The notes under the pieces are model-generated. The model was given only the letters and a program-made list of their open reading frames with translations. It was not told where the DNA came from and searched no databases. This document shows, piece by piece, positions 9,801 through 17,865 of a stretch of 64,000 nt of DNA. The stretch is from NCBI GenBank assembly GCA_963809695.1, contig CAWEKI010000010.1, positions 646,148-710,147 of the forward strand. The letters run 5' to 3'. Origin of the DNA: JAGDMJ01 sp963809695. Lineage in GTDB: Bacteria > Bacteroidota > Ignavibacteria > UBA10030 > UBA6906. Each line of letters starts with the position of its first letter. Within the stretch, counting starts at the first letter, position 1. The position numbers and the translations under genes were made by a program.

Positions 9801-12255
9801 AGCTCTTGTGCAATTGGAGCAACAACGCACGGCGCAACTTGAGGTAAAGCAAAGTGTTGGGTGCCTTGACGCCGGGACCGAAATCCTGTTTCTCCAGCGC
9901 GTCGATGGATTGCGCCTCCGCCAACCAATCCAGATAATTCTTTTTAGCGGCTCCATCGTAATAGCGGATCAGATCCTTTTCCGAGAGCGGTACCGCGTCG
10001 ATTAGATTGTTGGCATCCAGCGTGGTGTGGTAATGCTGATATAGAATACGCAGCAGCTGCGGAACGCGTAGATTTCCTTGGGCATCGGTCAGATTATACC
10101 CGAGTGGACTGAGAAAATTCAGAACGTTGTTCTTGCTACCGAAACTCTGGTGCATGTCATCGTAGTAACGACCGCCATACTGGAAGTCATCCAGATTCCG
10201 CAGATAGTCCGTGCTGTAACCGATGCGCGCGGCGAACGACGCCGACCCAGGCTGCAAACCCAGCACGTCCATCAACACCGCGGCGGGATCGCTCTCGGTG
10301 CCGGGCTTGCCGACATAGTTCAGTTGCCCGAGCACACTCAGCCAGATCGCGTGGTATTTTCCAAGCACTTGCTGCATGGTGTAGAGAAAGCCAGGATTTA
10401 TCTGATTCTCCTGCTTGGACCACGCCCACTGTGCAAAATTACTGGTGAGCAGGACGCCATAGGGTTGGTTACCAACGCGGATGGCGGGTAGCGGACCACG
10501 GCCGCTAACGCGTTGCACAAAAAACTCACGCAAGGTCTCCTGGGCCGCCTCACTCAAGACCGGTTGCATCAAGGTGTCAAAGTAATAACCCAACGTCGCC
10601 TGATACAATGCCGTGTTCATCGCGATGGCTTCGCGCCGATCCGTGGCATCACTGTTATGAACGTGCTGGAGCGGTGCATACTCGATACCAAGGGCATCAG
10701 CAAGATAGCGCCCGTCAGTATCATCGCCTGCATTGAACAGCGGGACACCGGTCTCGGTGAAATAACTGATGTTATTGAACTGATCGTTCTTAGTATATCC
10801 CGAGCCACTGTCATTGGTGTTGTTGGTGGCCGTACCCTGGCGCACGAGGCTGAAGCCTTTAGGCGAGTAATGGTGGTTGTCGATTAGAGTTTCCAACGCC
10901 GTCTTGCTGTCAGTGGCACCAGCGGACAAGGAGAGGCCCATGACCAAGACTTTGCTGAAGCCGTTCAGCGACTGTTGCGCTGTAAGCGGGATCTTGAAAC
11001 CCATGCCAAGCGACACCGCCTTGAGAAAATCCGAGGTCCAGTCGAATGATTCACCGAACAGCAGCTTATCATTCACATTCACAAAGGCCTCGTCTTCTTC
11101 CAACGGATCCGGCCCGACAAACAACTCATCCGGCACCTGCTGACCCACGACTTCATGGACGAGCGTTTCCCCTTCATATAACATCACCACAAATTTATCC
11201 GGCAGCACCGTGGTGCGCGGCGCGCGACTCCAGGCGGAAGTCTTGGTGAGATCATGTGTCGGAAATATCGGTTCGATTGCAGCCGCAAGGTGATCCCAAT
11301 TCGTCGGGTTGGTCTGACCCGCAACATAGGCAGCCCGTTGCGCACCGAACTGTGTCACCATCTCCGTCCACGCCGCCTTCCTGGTGTCTTCCGCGTTCGG
11401 CCCGCCGGCCAACGTGGCATCCCACAACGCGCGCCAATACTTCTCACCTTCATCCACTTCTTGATCGGATAACACGTCTTCGTGAGTGTGAATTGCGATG
11501 TCGTCGGGATAAATTCGCAGCCACAGTTCTGGTGACTTGAGCCCGGTCATGAAACGCGTTTCGATCCGCACGGGCATCAATAAAAATGGCGTGCCATCCC
11601 CCAGATTCGGTACGAGATCGCGCGGCGCGACATCGCCATAGAGTTGCGCAATGGCGGCATCGACAGCATCCCGGCTCGCTTTCAGGCGCTGCTTTGCTTC
11701 CTGGTATGAACCCTGGTCTGCTACCGCCGCGCTCGGGGCAGTGCCACTTGCCTGCGGCGTGGTGCGCAGACGGGCCTGCAGTTTGCTGGTCTGGCTGGCG
11801 ATTGTTTCACGGAGTGTCGTGCGTGACGATTCGAGTTGTGAGCGTTGTTTGTCGGCCTTGCTTAGCTGTTGCCGCAGGGTGTCGAGTGTCTTGGCCGTTT
11901 TCTTATGTTCTTGTTGCAGGGTCTTCTGCGCAGAGTGAAGGTCAAAGGTCTTGAGTTGTTGTTGGATAAAACTCAGTCGCGTCTCTGCTGCCGCGACTCT
12001 CCCCGGTAAGCTGGCCAATGCGCTGAGTTCCAGAGTCAGTTGCTGTAATCGGCCGGTATTATCAGCGAGTTGATTTTTGAGTTCGAGAATGCGACTGGGA
12101 TCGGCGGGGAGAACGGTTTGCTGTTTTATGCGCTTCGCCTGGGCGGTCTGATCTTTACGCAGCCGGAGCTGGATGGCATATAGTTGCTGATCACGCGACG
12201 CCCGTTCATTACGTAATGTGGCTATTCGCTGTAAACGTTCATCCCAAATCGACAT
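6832..12255 (-). CDS. Very large coiled-coil protein (1807 aa), unknown function
   Basis: First gene of the four-gene module. Residues about 1-180 are rich in Leu, Gln, Lys and Ala with heptad spacing (TLRQQLSKADKQRSQLESS), giving a predicted long coiled coil. A region from about 215 begins VPNLGDGTPFLLMPVRIETR and ELWLRIYPDDIAIHTHED. Near 600 is LPAIRVGNQPYGVLL. The remainder is a mixed alpha/beta protein without membrane segments or signal peptide. Size and layout recall large assembled toxins or tail proteins, but I see no diagnostic Tc, Rhs or tape-measure motif, so the function is unknown. The ATG is preceded by AAAGGCG at suitable spacing. The C-terminus lies 19 nt from the next gene. 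The base composition is GC-rich compared with most of the window. Confidence 0.85.
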   Translation of the reverse strand: MSIWDERLQRIATLRNERASRDQQLYAIQLRLRKDQTAQAKRIKQQTVLPADPSRILELKNQLADNTGRLQQLTLELSALASLPGRVAAAETRLSFIQQQLKTFDLHSAQKTLQQEHKKTAKTLDTLRQQLSKADKQRSQLESSRTTLRETIASQTSKLQARLRTTPQASGTAPSAAVADQGSYQEAKQRLKASRDAVDAAIAQLYGDVAPRDLVPNLGDGTPFLLMPVRIETRFMTGLKSPELWLRIYPDDIAIHTHEDVLSDQEVDEGEKYWRALWDATLAGGPNAEDTRKAAWTEMVTQFGAQRAAYVAGQTNPTNWDHLAAAIEPIFPTHDLTKTSAWSRAPRTTVLPDKFVVMLYEGETLVHEVVGQQVPDELFVGPDPLEEDEAFVNVNDKLLFGESFDWTSDFLKAVSLGMGFKIPLTAQQSLNGFSKVLVMGLSLSAGATDSKTALETLIDNHHYSPKGFSLVRQGTATNNTNDSGSGYTKNDQFNNISYFTETGVPLFNAGDDTDGRYLADALGIEYAPLQHVHNSDATDRREAIAMNTALYQATLGYYFDTLMQPVLSEAAQETLREFFVQRVSGRGPLPAIRVGNQPYGVLLTSNFAQWAWSKQENQINPGFLYTMQQVLGKYHAIWLSVLGQLNYVGKPGTESDPAAVLMDVLGLQPGSASFAARIGYSTDYLRNLDDFQYGGRYYDDMHQSFGSKNNVLNFLSPLGYNLTDAQGNLRVPQLLRILYQHYHTTLDANNLIDAVPLSEKDLIRYYDGAAKKNYLDWLAEAQSIDALEKQDFGPGVKAPNTLLYLKLRRALLLQLHKSSVNWFMHNNIDVTPTLEVANVYNIRPEISLTKWETMKAKVAVAVPGHPDNAKPVAEYLLTSGRNQTEATYLNEIRAAIKTLASLPTGRLERCFTEHLDTCTYRLDSWQSAMFGVRLEHLRHPPLVGLREGEGNQGEQRDHRSKGIYLGAYGWVENLKPGVRPQLVRGGMPDKLMPPKGEALYEYTNNGGFVHAPSLNQASAAAVLRAGYLSDAQSSEPDRMSVNLSSERIRRALFILQGIHNGQSLEALLGYQFERGLHDTASADINLIKLNEYIYDFRDKYPLEQHYLKQQGSDGPHESVPPNSVVNGVKLAEASGNVPYGAAGAVASASAAERQAIRQEKDRLSDSLDAVKDLLQSESVYQLVQGNFDRAAAVVNALQESNIPPEIDIINTPRSRQFTFTQRVAVQFELLDPDATASNPWSPIAMSPRARVEPGLNAWLGKMLGQPNNVYCRVSQLDAHGNLTGSEDITIDKLALQPIDLAYLVGEELNTGAVQPGMENKTSASELESRIAWYYREKNNLDGTITVRVEFLQPADKRTLGKMLPYLRMLKTVITDARPLHAQDYDPPSKQRVVDKTNPQGYLAAELLGRVQGFQSTFTTLLSDLNIYSINAVVPDKDGNDLHYFSLSAAFDALSVAHLSFADISFTFADGDALWLQTQLLAISSHGLPDAFPLQRELPDAQSKSLLLDQAMGVSHRMGVAAATASDLLTQASAATETAKQVELYLAAGKALMGEMFSLLPHFMYNNEADIQLSHGDRAQLLQHATNALHMHYPAEEWLQSVAHVRNNLSRWDYILSFYEWFNADRLSLLPIQLPYRAGDSWLAVEFPITDPLDPTQPFNIEHDTLSITIHGNAAFVPAAAQCGLLIDDWTEDIPTRKQTSGIAFNYDQPNVTPPQALLLAVPPNLKGHWTWDDLVGILNDTLLRAKLRAVEPQLLDTLDKAEVGVLLPAILADFSQYDLSVALDYRLTIPFVYENAPVKAAMQFTPT

Positions 12256-12444
12256 TGTTTTCGCCTTTGCTAATTGGGTCCAAACGTGCCGGGCAGGTCA
12301 ACGATAGATAATGTCTCGCGCATAAATGATTGACTCGAAGTGATATTGCTACACATGGTCTGACGGACTCCTCTCCCCTTCGAGTATTTCTGTCAACGTG
12401 TATCCCGAGGCACAGCAGCTCCTAAGACTTTTAAAAAATATAGA

Positions 12445-12813
12445 TCATACATTGACTAACCGGGTACACATCCTTTTGTTTCGGTGTCGGATGGTGAACA
12501 GCCCAATCGAGATGTAGTGGTCGACAACAGATTCATGAGGGAATGCATTAACTAAGAGCTGCTGGTCGTGGGTGAACGAGGATTCAGAAGTAAAGACACG
12601 GTATTTCTCTGGATTAGGGACCCGTCGCGAACTGTAGTCTAGCGCCTGGCAACAAAACCTGATATCCGGGTCGCTATCCAAGATGTCAAGTTGCTCGGCC
12701 GCAAACTCCGATCTTTTCCATCGTTGTGCGGGAGAATATTTCCGGAGGCCAAAGGCAAACCCACAAAGCCCGATGAGAGCCGCAGCCAGCTCGATATAGT
12801 CCTTCGGTTCCAT
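12445..12813 (-). CDS. Small N-terminally membrane-anchored hypothetical protein
   Basis: A 122-residue protein with one hydrophobic N-terminal segment (DYIELAAALIGLCGFAFGL) followed by RKYSPAQRWKRSEFAAEQLD and LDSDPDIRFCCQALDYSSRR. That basic/acidic stretch after a single anchor resembles a group of uncharacterised phage- or island-associated proteins of 170-200 residues. This copy is shorter and its last 30 residues look unrelated, so it may be truncated or frameshifted. The start is well supported: GGGAG lies six bases before the ATG. It stands alone, separated from the four-gene module by 190 nt, in a junk-rich stretch. No function can be assigned. Confidence 0.6.
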   Translation of the reverse strand: MEPKDYIELAAALIGLCGFAFGLRKYSPAQRWKRSEFAAEQLDILDSDPDIRFCCQALDYSSRRVPNPEKYRVFTSESSFTHDQQLLVNAFPHESVVDHYISIGLFTIRHRNKRMCTRLVNV

Positions 12814-12934
12814 TCGAAGCTCCCTTGTAGCCTAAGTGCAGGAGTAGCACAACTTTGTTGGAGCAGATTCAGCGTCATGAACGCCAGCTCGCGGTAGAGC
12901 TAGAATCACACTGCCCCCTTGCACGGAAGGGATA

Positions 12935-13045
12935 CATCGAGCGGAAAAGGAGGAAAGTCTAGCAAAGCGCGGTATTCACCCCTCATGCTCAAATCCTTCT
13001 ATTGCGGGGAAACACTAGATTATTGCGAAAGTTCCCAAGGGGGAC
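12935..13045. repeat. Dispersed repeat, copy 1 (copy 2 at 63780-63875)
   Basis: Shares a collinear block with the right end of the window, including CTCAAATCCTTCTATTGCGG, then GCGAAAGTTCCC, with scattered substitutions and a few small indels. No open frame is conserved in it. The second copy lies just beyond an IS3-family remnant, so the element may mark an old insertion or rearrangement edge. Confidence 0.6.
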
Positions 13046-13582
13046 AATTTCCGAATTTTCCCAAAAATTCCCGCATTTCAAGGTCAAGACTTAATATTCT
13101 GTCCGTCTCCGTTGGAAGAGGGGATTGGGAATGGCTGAGTTTGGCCTGTTCGACGGGTACCCGTCGATTCTTGAGTTCTAGGATCTCAATCGATTAGCTC
13201 CAAGCGATCAGCGCGGTAATCCATTACCATGCAGGTTGGTATGGCTTTGTTTATAGGCGGTGAAGTAGCAGAATATTCCTTCTCAGCGCTGACCCCAGAA
13301 CCTTTACACTTGATAGATATTTCCCCGTTTCTGGGAACTCTCATTCCCATTCCTCAGTTGACGCCTATGTAGCCCGCCATTCAGTCTCTATCAGGAACAT
13401 ACGGGGGACGCAAGATCAACATATGCCCGCACGAGCCAGCCATACGCCCGATTCAATCGTGCGCTGCAACTATTCTGCAAGCCCCCGCAGACCAAACTCA
13501 TCCGCCATATCTGTGCAAGCATGGAAGAAGTTCCGGAGTATGCCGTGCGTAACCGGGAAAACACCGAGCGGGTTATCAAGCT

Positions 13583-13686
13583 AGTGCCCCACCAACTATC
13601 ATTTCCAATAAACGACGGGGCACAGTGCTCGCTCCAACTTGAACTCTGTCCGAGAATTCGTTGCAATTGAAAGTTGGAGCGGCACT
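13583..13686. repeat. Pair of adjacent hairpins with AGTGCC/GGCACT ends
   Basis: Two inverted repeats lie end to end. The first runs from AGTGCCCC to GGGGCAC (13583-13623). The second (13624-13686) has arms GCTCCAACTT and AAGTTGGAGC capped by AGTGC and GCACT. They share a boundary, so the end of one is the start of the next. The same paired arrangement with the same terminal hexamers but different stems occurs at 17718-17865. They lie immediately before the small plus-strand gene at 13767. Confidence 0.7.
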
Positions 13687-13766
13687 AGTCATGAAAATCC
13701 AGGGCGTCGATCCTCGTCGCGCTTTATGAATTCACAAAAGTCAAACAATACAAGCAGGTGATAACT

Positions 13767-14057
13767 ATGATCATCGTTCACGATATATTTGTGTGTAAGC
13801 CAGGGAACGCCTCGAAGCTCGCAAAGCTATTCAAAGAGGCGATGGCGAATGAAAAAAACGTAAGTATCATGACTGACGTGACCGGCCAATACAACCGCGT
13901 TGTTATGGCAAGCTGGTATGAGAATCTTGCAGCTTGGGAAAAATCGACAGAGGCGTACATGAATCCCACTCCAGAGATGAAAGTATCGATGGACAAGATG
14001 AAGGGGTATACTGAAATGTATCTTACCGGGTCGCGCGAGATCTATCGCACTTGGTAA
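13767..14057 (+). CDS. Small dimeric alpha/beta-barrel (ABM/NIPSNAP-like) protein
   Basis: A 96-residue protein whose size and pattern fit the dimeric ferredoxin-like alpha/beta barrel fold. It opens with a beta-strand (MIIVHDIFVC), then KPGNASKLAKLFKEAMA as a helix, a central strand RVVMASWYENLAAW, and a last strand TEMYLTGSREIY. Such proteins act as small monooxygenases or have unknown roles; the active-site residues are not diagnostic here. The ATG at 13767 has AGGTG six bases upstream and is preferred over an in-frame GTG at 13758. It is a single-gene unit on the plus strand, closed by a strong terminator about 45 bp downstream. Confidence 0.75.
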   Translation: MIIVHDIFVCKPGNASKLAKLFKEAMANEKNVSIMTDVTGQYNRVVMASWYENLAAWEKSTEAYMNPTPEMKVSMDKMKGYTEMYLTGSREIYRTW

Positions 14058-14102
14058 GTGCCTGGTAAAAGTAGCAAAACTTCTCTGGTCAGCTATCAAT
14101 TC

Positions 14103-14136
14103 AAACCCCGATTCTGGTGCGAGTCGGGGTTTTTTG
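14103..14136 (+). terminator. Rho-independent terminator after the 96-aa gene
   Basis: Stem AACCCCGA...TCGGGGTT with a short loop followed by a run of six T on the plus strand, placed 46 bp after the stop of the small alpha/beta-barrel gene. Confidence 0.9.
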
Positions 14137-14299
14137 CTTACCGCCCTACCTTTTCGTAATGTATTTCGCCCCAATCACCGGCAGCTCCCCTTTGATTAGC
14201 TCCACCGTCCCACGCAGGGTTTCGGCGACGAGCCGTACTAAAGAAATGAGGTCCCCATGTTCTTTGTATGTAGAAAATATGGCGTATCCCCGCTACAAA

Positions 14300-14333
14300 A
14301 TGGAAATGCCCCTACTTGTCTGGGGCATTTCCA
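14300..14333 (-). terminator. Perfect 13-bp hairpin, probable minus-strand terminator
   Basis: ATGGAAATGCCCC and its exact reverse complement are separated by nine bases. On the minus strand the stem is followed by TTTG. It lies about 170 bp past the end of the haloperoxidase-like gene, so it may be a second, backup terminator for that transcript. Confidence 0.6.
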
Positions 14334-14441
14334 TCTTATAACCGGCTCGACAGGGCTTTGAGATGCTAAGAGACTACTGCGAACTCGCCCTGGCTGCCAC
14401 AATCGTGCACGGTCTTCCTGTCACGACACGGCACAGACACA

Positions 14442-14471
14442 AGGAACCCCGGCTGCAACGCAGGGGTTCCT
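14442..14471 (-). terminator. Hairpin terminator of the haloperoxidase-like gene
   Basis: A nine-bp perfect stem (AGGAACCCC with GGGGTTCCT) with a GC-rich loop, about 34 bp beyond the stop codon of the minus-strand gene. The T-tract is poor (TTGTGT), so efficiency is uncertain. Confidence 0.65.
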
Positions 14472-14504
14472 GAAATGTTCATGACGGTTTTCCTTTCTTA
14501 CACA

Positions 14505-17500
14505 TCATTTCGCCAGAATCATCTTCCGTGTCTGTACCAGACTGCCCGCCTGAAGTCTGAAGAAATAAACTCCACTGGCAAGTCTTCCCCCATCAAACCG
14601 GACGGAGTGGACTCCCACCGGCTTGTTCTCATCAACCAGGGTGGCTACTTCTCTCCCAAGGAGATCGAAGACCTTAAGAGTAACATGGCTGGGTGCAGAA
14701 AGCTGAAATTGAATCGATGTCGAGGGATTGAACGGGTTCGGATAGTTCTGCTCGAGCCTCGTCACCTGTGGCAAGGCTCCCAAGGGTAATTGGGCGACAG
14801 ACGTGATGGTATACTTCGAGATGAGGTAGTTTTCCACTGCCTGCCGGTCTGCCTCGGCAAGGACGGTATCATAGACTATCACCTCGGCGATGTCTCCTTT
14901 GAAAATTGCCGACACGAAATCGACATCCAGATGATCTGCCCCACCGATCCCCCCCACTCCCAGACCATCAGCACTCCCCAGGGGAACTGAGATGGCCATG
15001 TTTGTACTGGTTTGCGGACTGTCCACAGCCTCCTTTCCGCCAACGCGCAGGCTTGTGCTGTACATCAATTTGTCCGTCGTGATACTGAGCACCTTCCATT
15101 CCCCAAACGCAGCGATGCCAGGTAGTGTGGCATGCAGCCAGCTACTTGTGCCGGCAAACGGATCAATGATGTCCGGAGAATTTCCGGAAAAGTCGTTTCT
15201 CATGGACAGCCCGTAGATTTGCCCGTCATGATATGTATCACCGAGCGTGACGGGATAGTAGGGGTGTAGCCCTGTGGCTCCGGATTCCACCTTGAAAACC
15301 AGGAACATGCTGATTTGGTGCATCGGCGTTGTTCCGGTCAGTCCCACCCGATCGTTGGCACCATCAAATCGCAGCACCGGCTTCCCATTGAGCGCCCCAG
15401 CTACCAGGAGCGGTTGCCGCGCCATATCGGCCTGGATGGCGTCGTTGCCGTGGCCGCTCTGGTCGTGCCACCTGCTCACGCTCCCGTTGAGTGTGTCGAC
15501 GCCGGCATCGGCTTTCAGCCAGAGCTGGAGACCGGCATTGGGTATTGAGGGTTGTGACAACCCATATTTCGTCGCGAGATAGGTTTCAACTGCTTGCCGT
15601 GCCGAGTCGGTGAGCGCTGAGCCGTAGACGAGAACCTCGGCGACATGGCAGCGGGCAATGAGGTAGGCAAGCGGATTTCCTTTTGTCATCCCAAGTCCGC
15701 CATACTCGGAGACGGTAGCGGTGCCCAGCGGTACGGAGAGGGGAGTATTGACCCCGCCCTGGGGTGTTATCGTTGCAGCAACTCCGTTGACATGCATTGT
15801 GGTGTTCCACATGTTCTGGTTTGCAGTCACGCAAATGAGCTTCCACTTGCCGAATGCCGCACACCCCGACCCGGGAGCCACCGCGCGGACCCAGCTATTC
15901 TCGCTCAAATACGGGTCGATCTCGTCCGGTGAATTGTTGGAGAAACCATTCCGCATGGAGAGGCCATAGGTTTGAGCCGAGTCGCCGAGGGTGATCGGGT
16001 AATAGTAATGATTGTCCGCGGCGCCGGAGTCGATCTCCTCGACGATGAAGATGCTGAACTGGGACATGCGTGTCGTCCCTGTGAACCCCAGGCGATCGTT
16101 CACTCCGTCAAACATCAGCGCAGGCTTGCCGCCGTAGACAGCGTCCTTCACTAGGAGCGGCTGCCGGGAGGTATCGGGCTGAAGGGCATCATTGCCGTTG
16201 CCACTCAAATCCTTCCATGTGCTCACTTTCGGGCCATTGAGGATCAGGCCTGAGTCCGCCTGGAGCCAGAGTTGCAGGTTTGCGGTGGGCACTGGCGCCT
16301 CGGACGGCTTGAAGAAGTGGTCAGCCACCCAATCTGCAACCTTTTGCGCGATCGCCGCGCCGACCTCCACCGAATTGCGGTAGTGCATGCCCCCATACAC
16401 CCGCGCATTAATGACTTCTCTCACGATGCTGTCCGTGCTTGCGTATGTGTGATACGTCATCGGCGAACCGGGGACAGAAGCACTCGTCAATGTGATGTCA
16501 AGTGCCGAAGTTCCAAAGTACCTTTCAAGGCCATACGCCAGCCCTCCGGTAACATATCCGTGCGCAGCAGGATATTCCGGATGGCCGGGCGTTATGCCAA
16601 GTGGCAGCCATGCGGTATCAGGTTCCGTGTTTGGATTGCCGTCGGTATCTGCGGCCCTGATTGCCGTCACCGGCCTCCAGAAATTGTAGTGGAATTTCGA
16701 GTCCCATGCGGCAATGACTGCATCGCCGATCGTCACATACATCTGGGCGAAGAACCGTGCAATCTCTGCAACCGACATGTTGCGCGAAGAGTCAATCAAA
16801 CGAAGATTGCGGCCAAGTTGTGTGGCCGGATTGTCCAGGTAGAACTGGCCGGTCGCCGTTTGCTGAGGGGTCCGTGCAGAATTGTCGCGCACGCCATACT
16901 GCTTGGACTCATTAAAGTCGCGCGTGTAGATCTCGCTCGTGATCTCTGGCGGCGCAGGAGCGCGAAACTGCGAGTCGGAGACCATGGCAAACGGCTTCAG
17001 ATGAGCGATCCAGGGTGTCTGCGGCGTGGCAGGAGGCGGCGGGGCTCCGGGTGTCAACTGGTAGACTCCCGGTCCGGAACCAAACGTGTACGGGATCACG
17101 GCATTCCTGCCATCATCGGCGCGCAACGCCAGGAAACGCTCCGCAACTTCGGTCCCGATCGCGATGCCTCGTGTTTTGGCGTCATTGTTGGGCACATCCA
17201 CCAGAGCGTGTGCGTACACTGAATCCAGGTACAGCCCCTGGTCGGGATAAAACCGCACGAGCACGGTATATGCCGCCGCAGCGATCGCCGCATCCTCTGA
17301 AGCCCACGGTGCGGCGTTGGACGGGCGTACGGCGAAAGGGGTGTACTTGCCGTCGATGGCATTGACCGCATCGTACATTGCAATGTGAACATAGACCATA
17401 TCCACAATGTTGGCTCCCGCCGGCCTGCCCGTCTTCAGTAGCACAACATTTGCGATGGCGTTCCAGTCGCTTACCGGGTCGGCGTGAGCTCGACTCGCGG

Positions 17501-17558
17501 ATGAAAGCAGCGCCAGCGTAACAGCAAGGGCTATGCCTTGCGTTGTGAAGCTTTTCAT
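14505..17558 (-). CDS. Vanadium haloperoxidase/PAP2-like enzyme with two LamG domains and T9SS signal
   Basis: A 1017-residue exported protein. The signal peptide is ITTx-like: MKSFTTQGIALAVTLALLSS then ASRAHA. Residues about 25-430 form a vanadium-dependent haloperoxidase / PAP2 phosphatase domain: FWRPVTAIRAAD, PGHPEYPAAHGYV and a late INARVYGGMHYRNS carry the expected Arg and His ligands for vanadate or phosphate. Two concanavalin-like LamG modules of about 200 residues follow, each opening with LQLWL.AD(S/A)G and W.D.SG.GNDA. The last 80 residues are a T9SS sorting domain (QNYPNPFNPSTSIQFQLS, then GVYFFRLQAG). It should be secreted and surface-attached; substrate unknown. ATG at 17558 is chosen because AGGGGG lies five bases upstream and the signal peptide starts there. 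Monocistronic, ended by a hairpin. Confidence 0.88.
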   Translation of the reverse strand: MKSFTTQGIALAVTLALLSSASRAHADPVSDWNAIANVVLLKTGRPAGANIVDMVYVHIAMYDAVNAIDGKYTPFAVRPSNAAPWASEDAAIAAAAYTVLVRFYPDQGLYLDSVYAHALVDVPNNDAKTRGIAIGTEVAERFLALRADDGRNAVIPYTFGSGPGVYQLTPGAPPPPATPQTPWIAHLKPFAMVSDSQFRAPAPPEITSEIYTRDFNESKQYGVRDNSARTPQQTATGQFYLDNPATQLGRNLRLIDSSRNMSVAEIARFFAQMYVTIGDAVIAAWDSKFHYNFWRPVTAIRAADTDGNPNTEPDTAWLPLGITPGHPEYPAAHGYVTGGLAYGLERYFGTSALDITLTSASVPGSPMTYHTYASTDSIVREVINARVYGGMHYRNSVEVGAAIAQKVADWVADHFFKPSEAPVPTANLQLWLQADSGLILNGPKVSTWKDLSGNGNDALQPDTSRQPLLVKDAVYGGKPALMFDGVNDRLGFTGTTRMSQFSIFIVEEIDSGAADNHYYYPITLGDSAQTYGLSMRNGFSNNSPDEIDPYLSENSWVRAVAPGSGCAAFGKWKLICVTANQNMWNTTMHVNGVAATITPQGGVNTPLSVPLGTATVSEYGGLGMTKGNPLAYLIARCHVAEVLVYGSALTDSARQAVETYLATKYGLSQPSIPNAGLQLWLKADAGVDTLNGSVSRWHDQSGHGNDAIQADMARQPLLVAGALNGKPVLRFDGANDRVGLTGTTPMHQISMFLVFKVESGATGLHPYYPVTLGDTYHDGQIYGLSMRNDFSGNSPDIIDPFAGTSSWLHATLPGIAAFGEWKVLSITTDKLMYSTSLRVGGKEAVDSPQTSTNMAISVPLGSADGLGVGGIGGADHLDVDFVSAIFKGDIAEVIVYDTVLAEADRQAVENYLISKYTITSVAQLPLGALPQVTRLEQNYPNPFNPSTSIQFQLSAPSHVTLKVFDLLGREVATLVDENKPVGVHSVRFDGGRLASGVYFFRLQAGSLVQTRKMILAK

Positions 17559-17717
17559 GTAACCCCCTATAATGGTTAAGTATTGAAGTTGGAATGAATG
17601 GTGGAAGGGGGTCAACACTCATGCCAGGATGGAATCGGCGAAACCAATCGGAATGAAGCTATAAGCTGGGGAGGATGTTCGATTTCGGCCGAAGCGTTGG
17701 CCGGAATCGGGCAATCT

Positions 17718-17865
17718 AGTGCCCCTTCAATTTATTCTGGCGCTGTGTTTTTCCAAGAGGAATAAATTGAAGGGGCACTGTGGGCTGAACGTGCGAGGGT
17801 TCCGGGAAAGTGCCATTTCAAATTAATCCACCAAAAACGTAGGCAGATTAATTTGAAACGGCACT
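17718..17865. repeat. Second pair of AGTGCC/GGCACT hairpins
   Basis: Two long inverted repeats. The first (17718-17779) has arms GTGCCCCTTCAATTTATTC and its reverse complement, 19 bp perfect. The second (17809-17865) has arms AGTGCCATTTCAAATTAATC and its near-perfect complement. They share terminal AGTGCC/GGCACT with the pair at 13583-13686. The right end of the second overlaps the TAG stop of the sigma-54 regulator, so it may terminate both converging or following transcripts. Confidence 0.75.

Larger units (their letters stand above)
12814..13766. other. Gene-poor stretch with repeats and possible gene remnant
   Basis: No intact gene was found here. It holds a dispersed repeat (about 12935-13045) and a pair of hairpins (13583-13686). 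The plus strand between about 13400 and 13585 reads as an open, coding-like peptide (for example YARFNRALQLFCKPPQ followed by KLIRHICASMEEVPEYAV) without a credible start. It ends inside the first hairpin, so it may be the tail of a decayed gene. I do not recognise the family. Confidence 0.4.
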
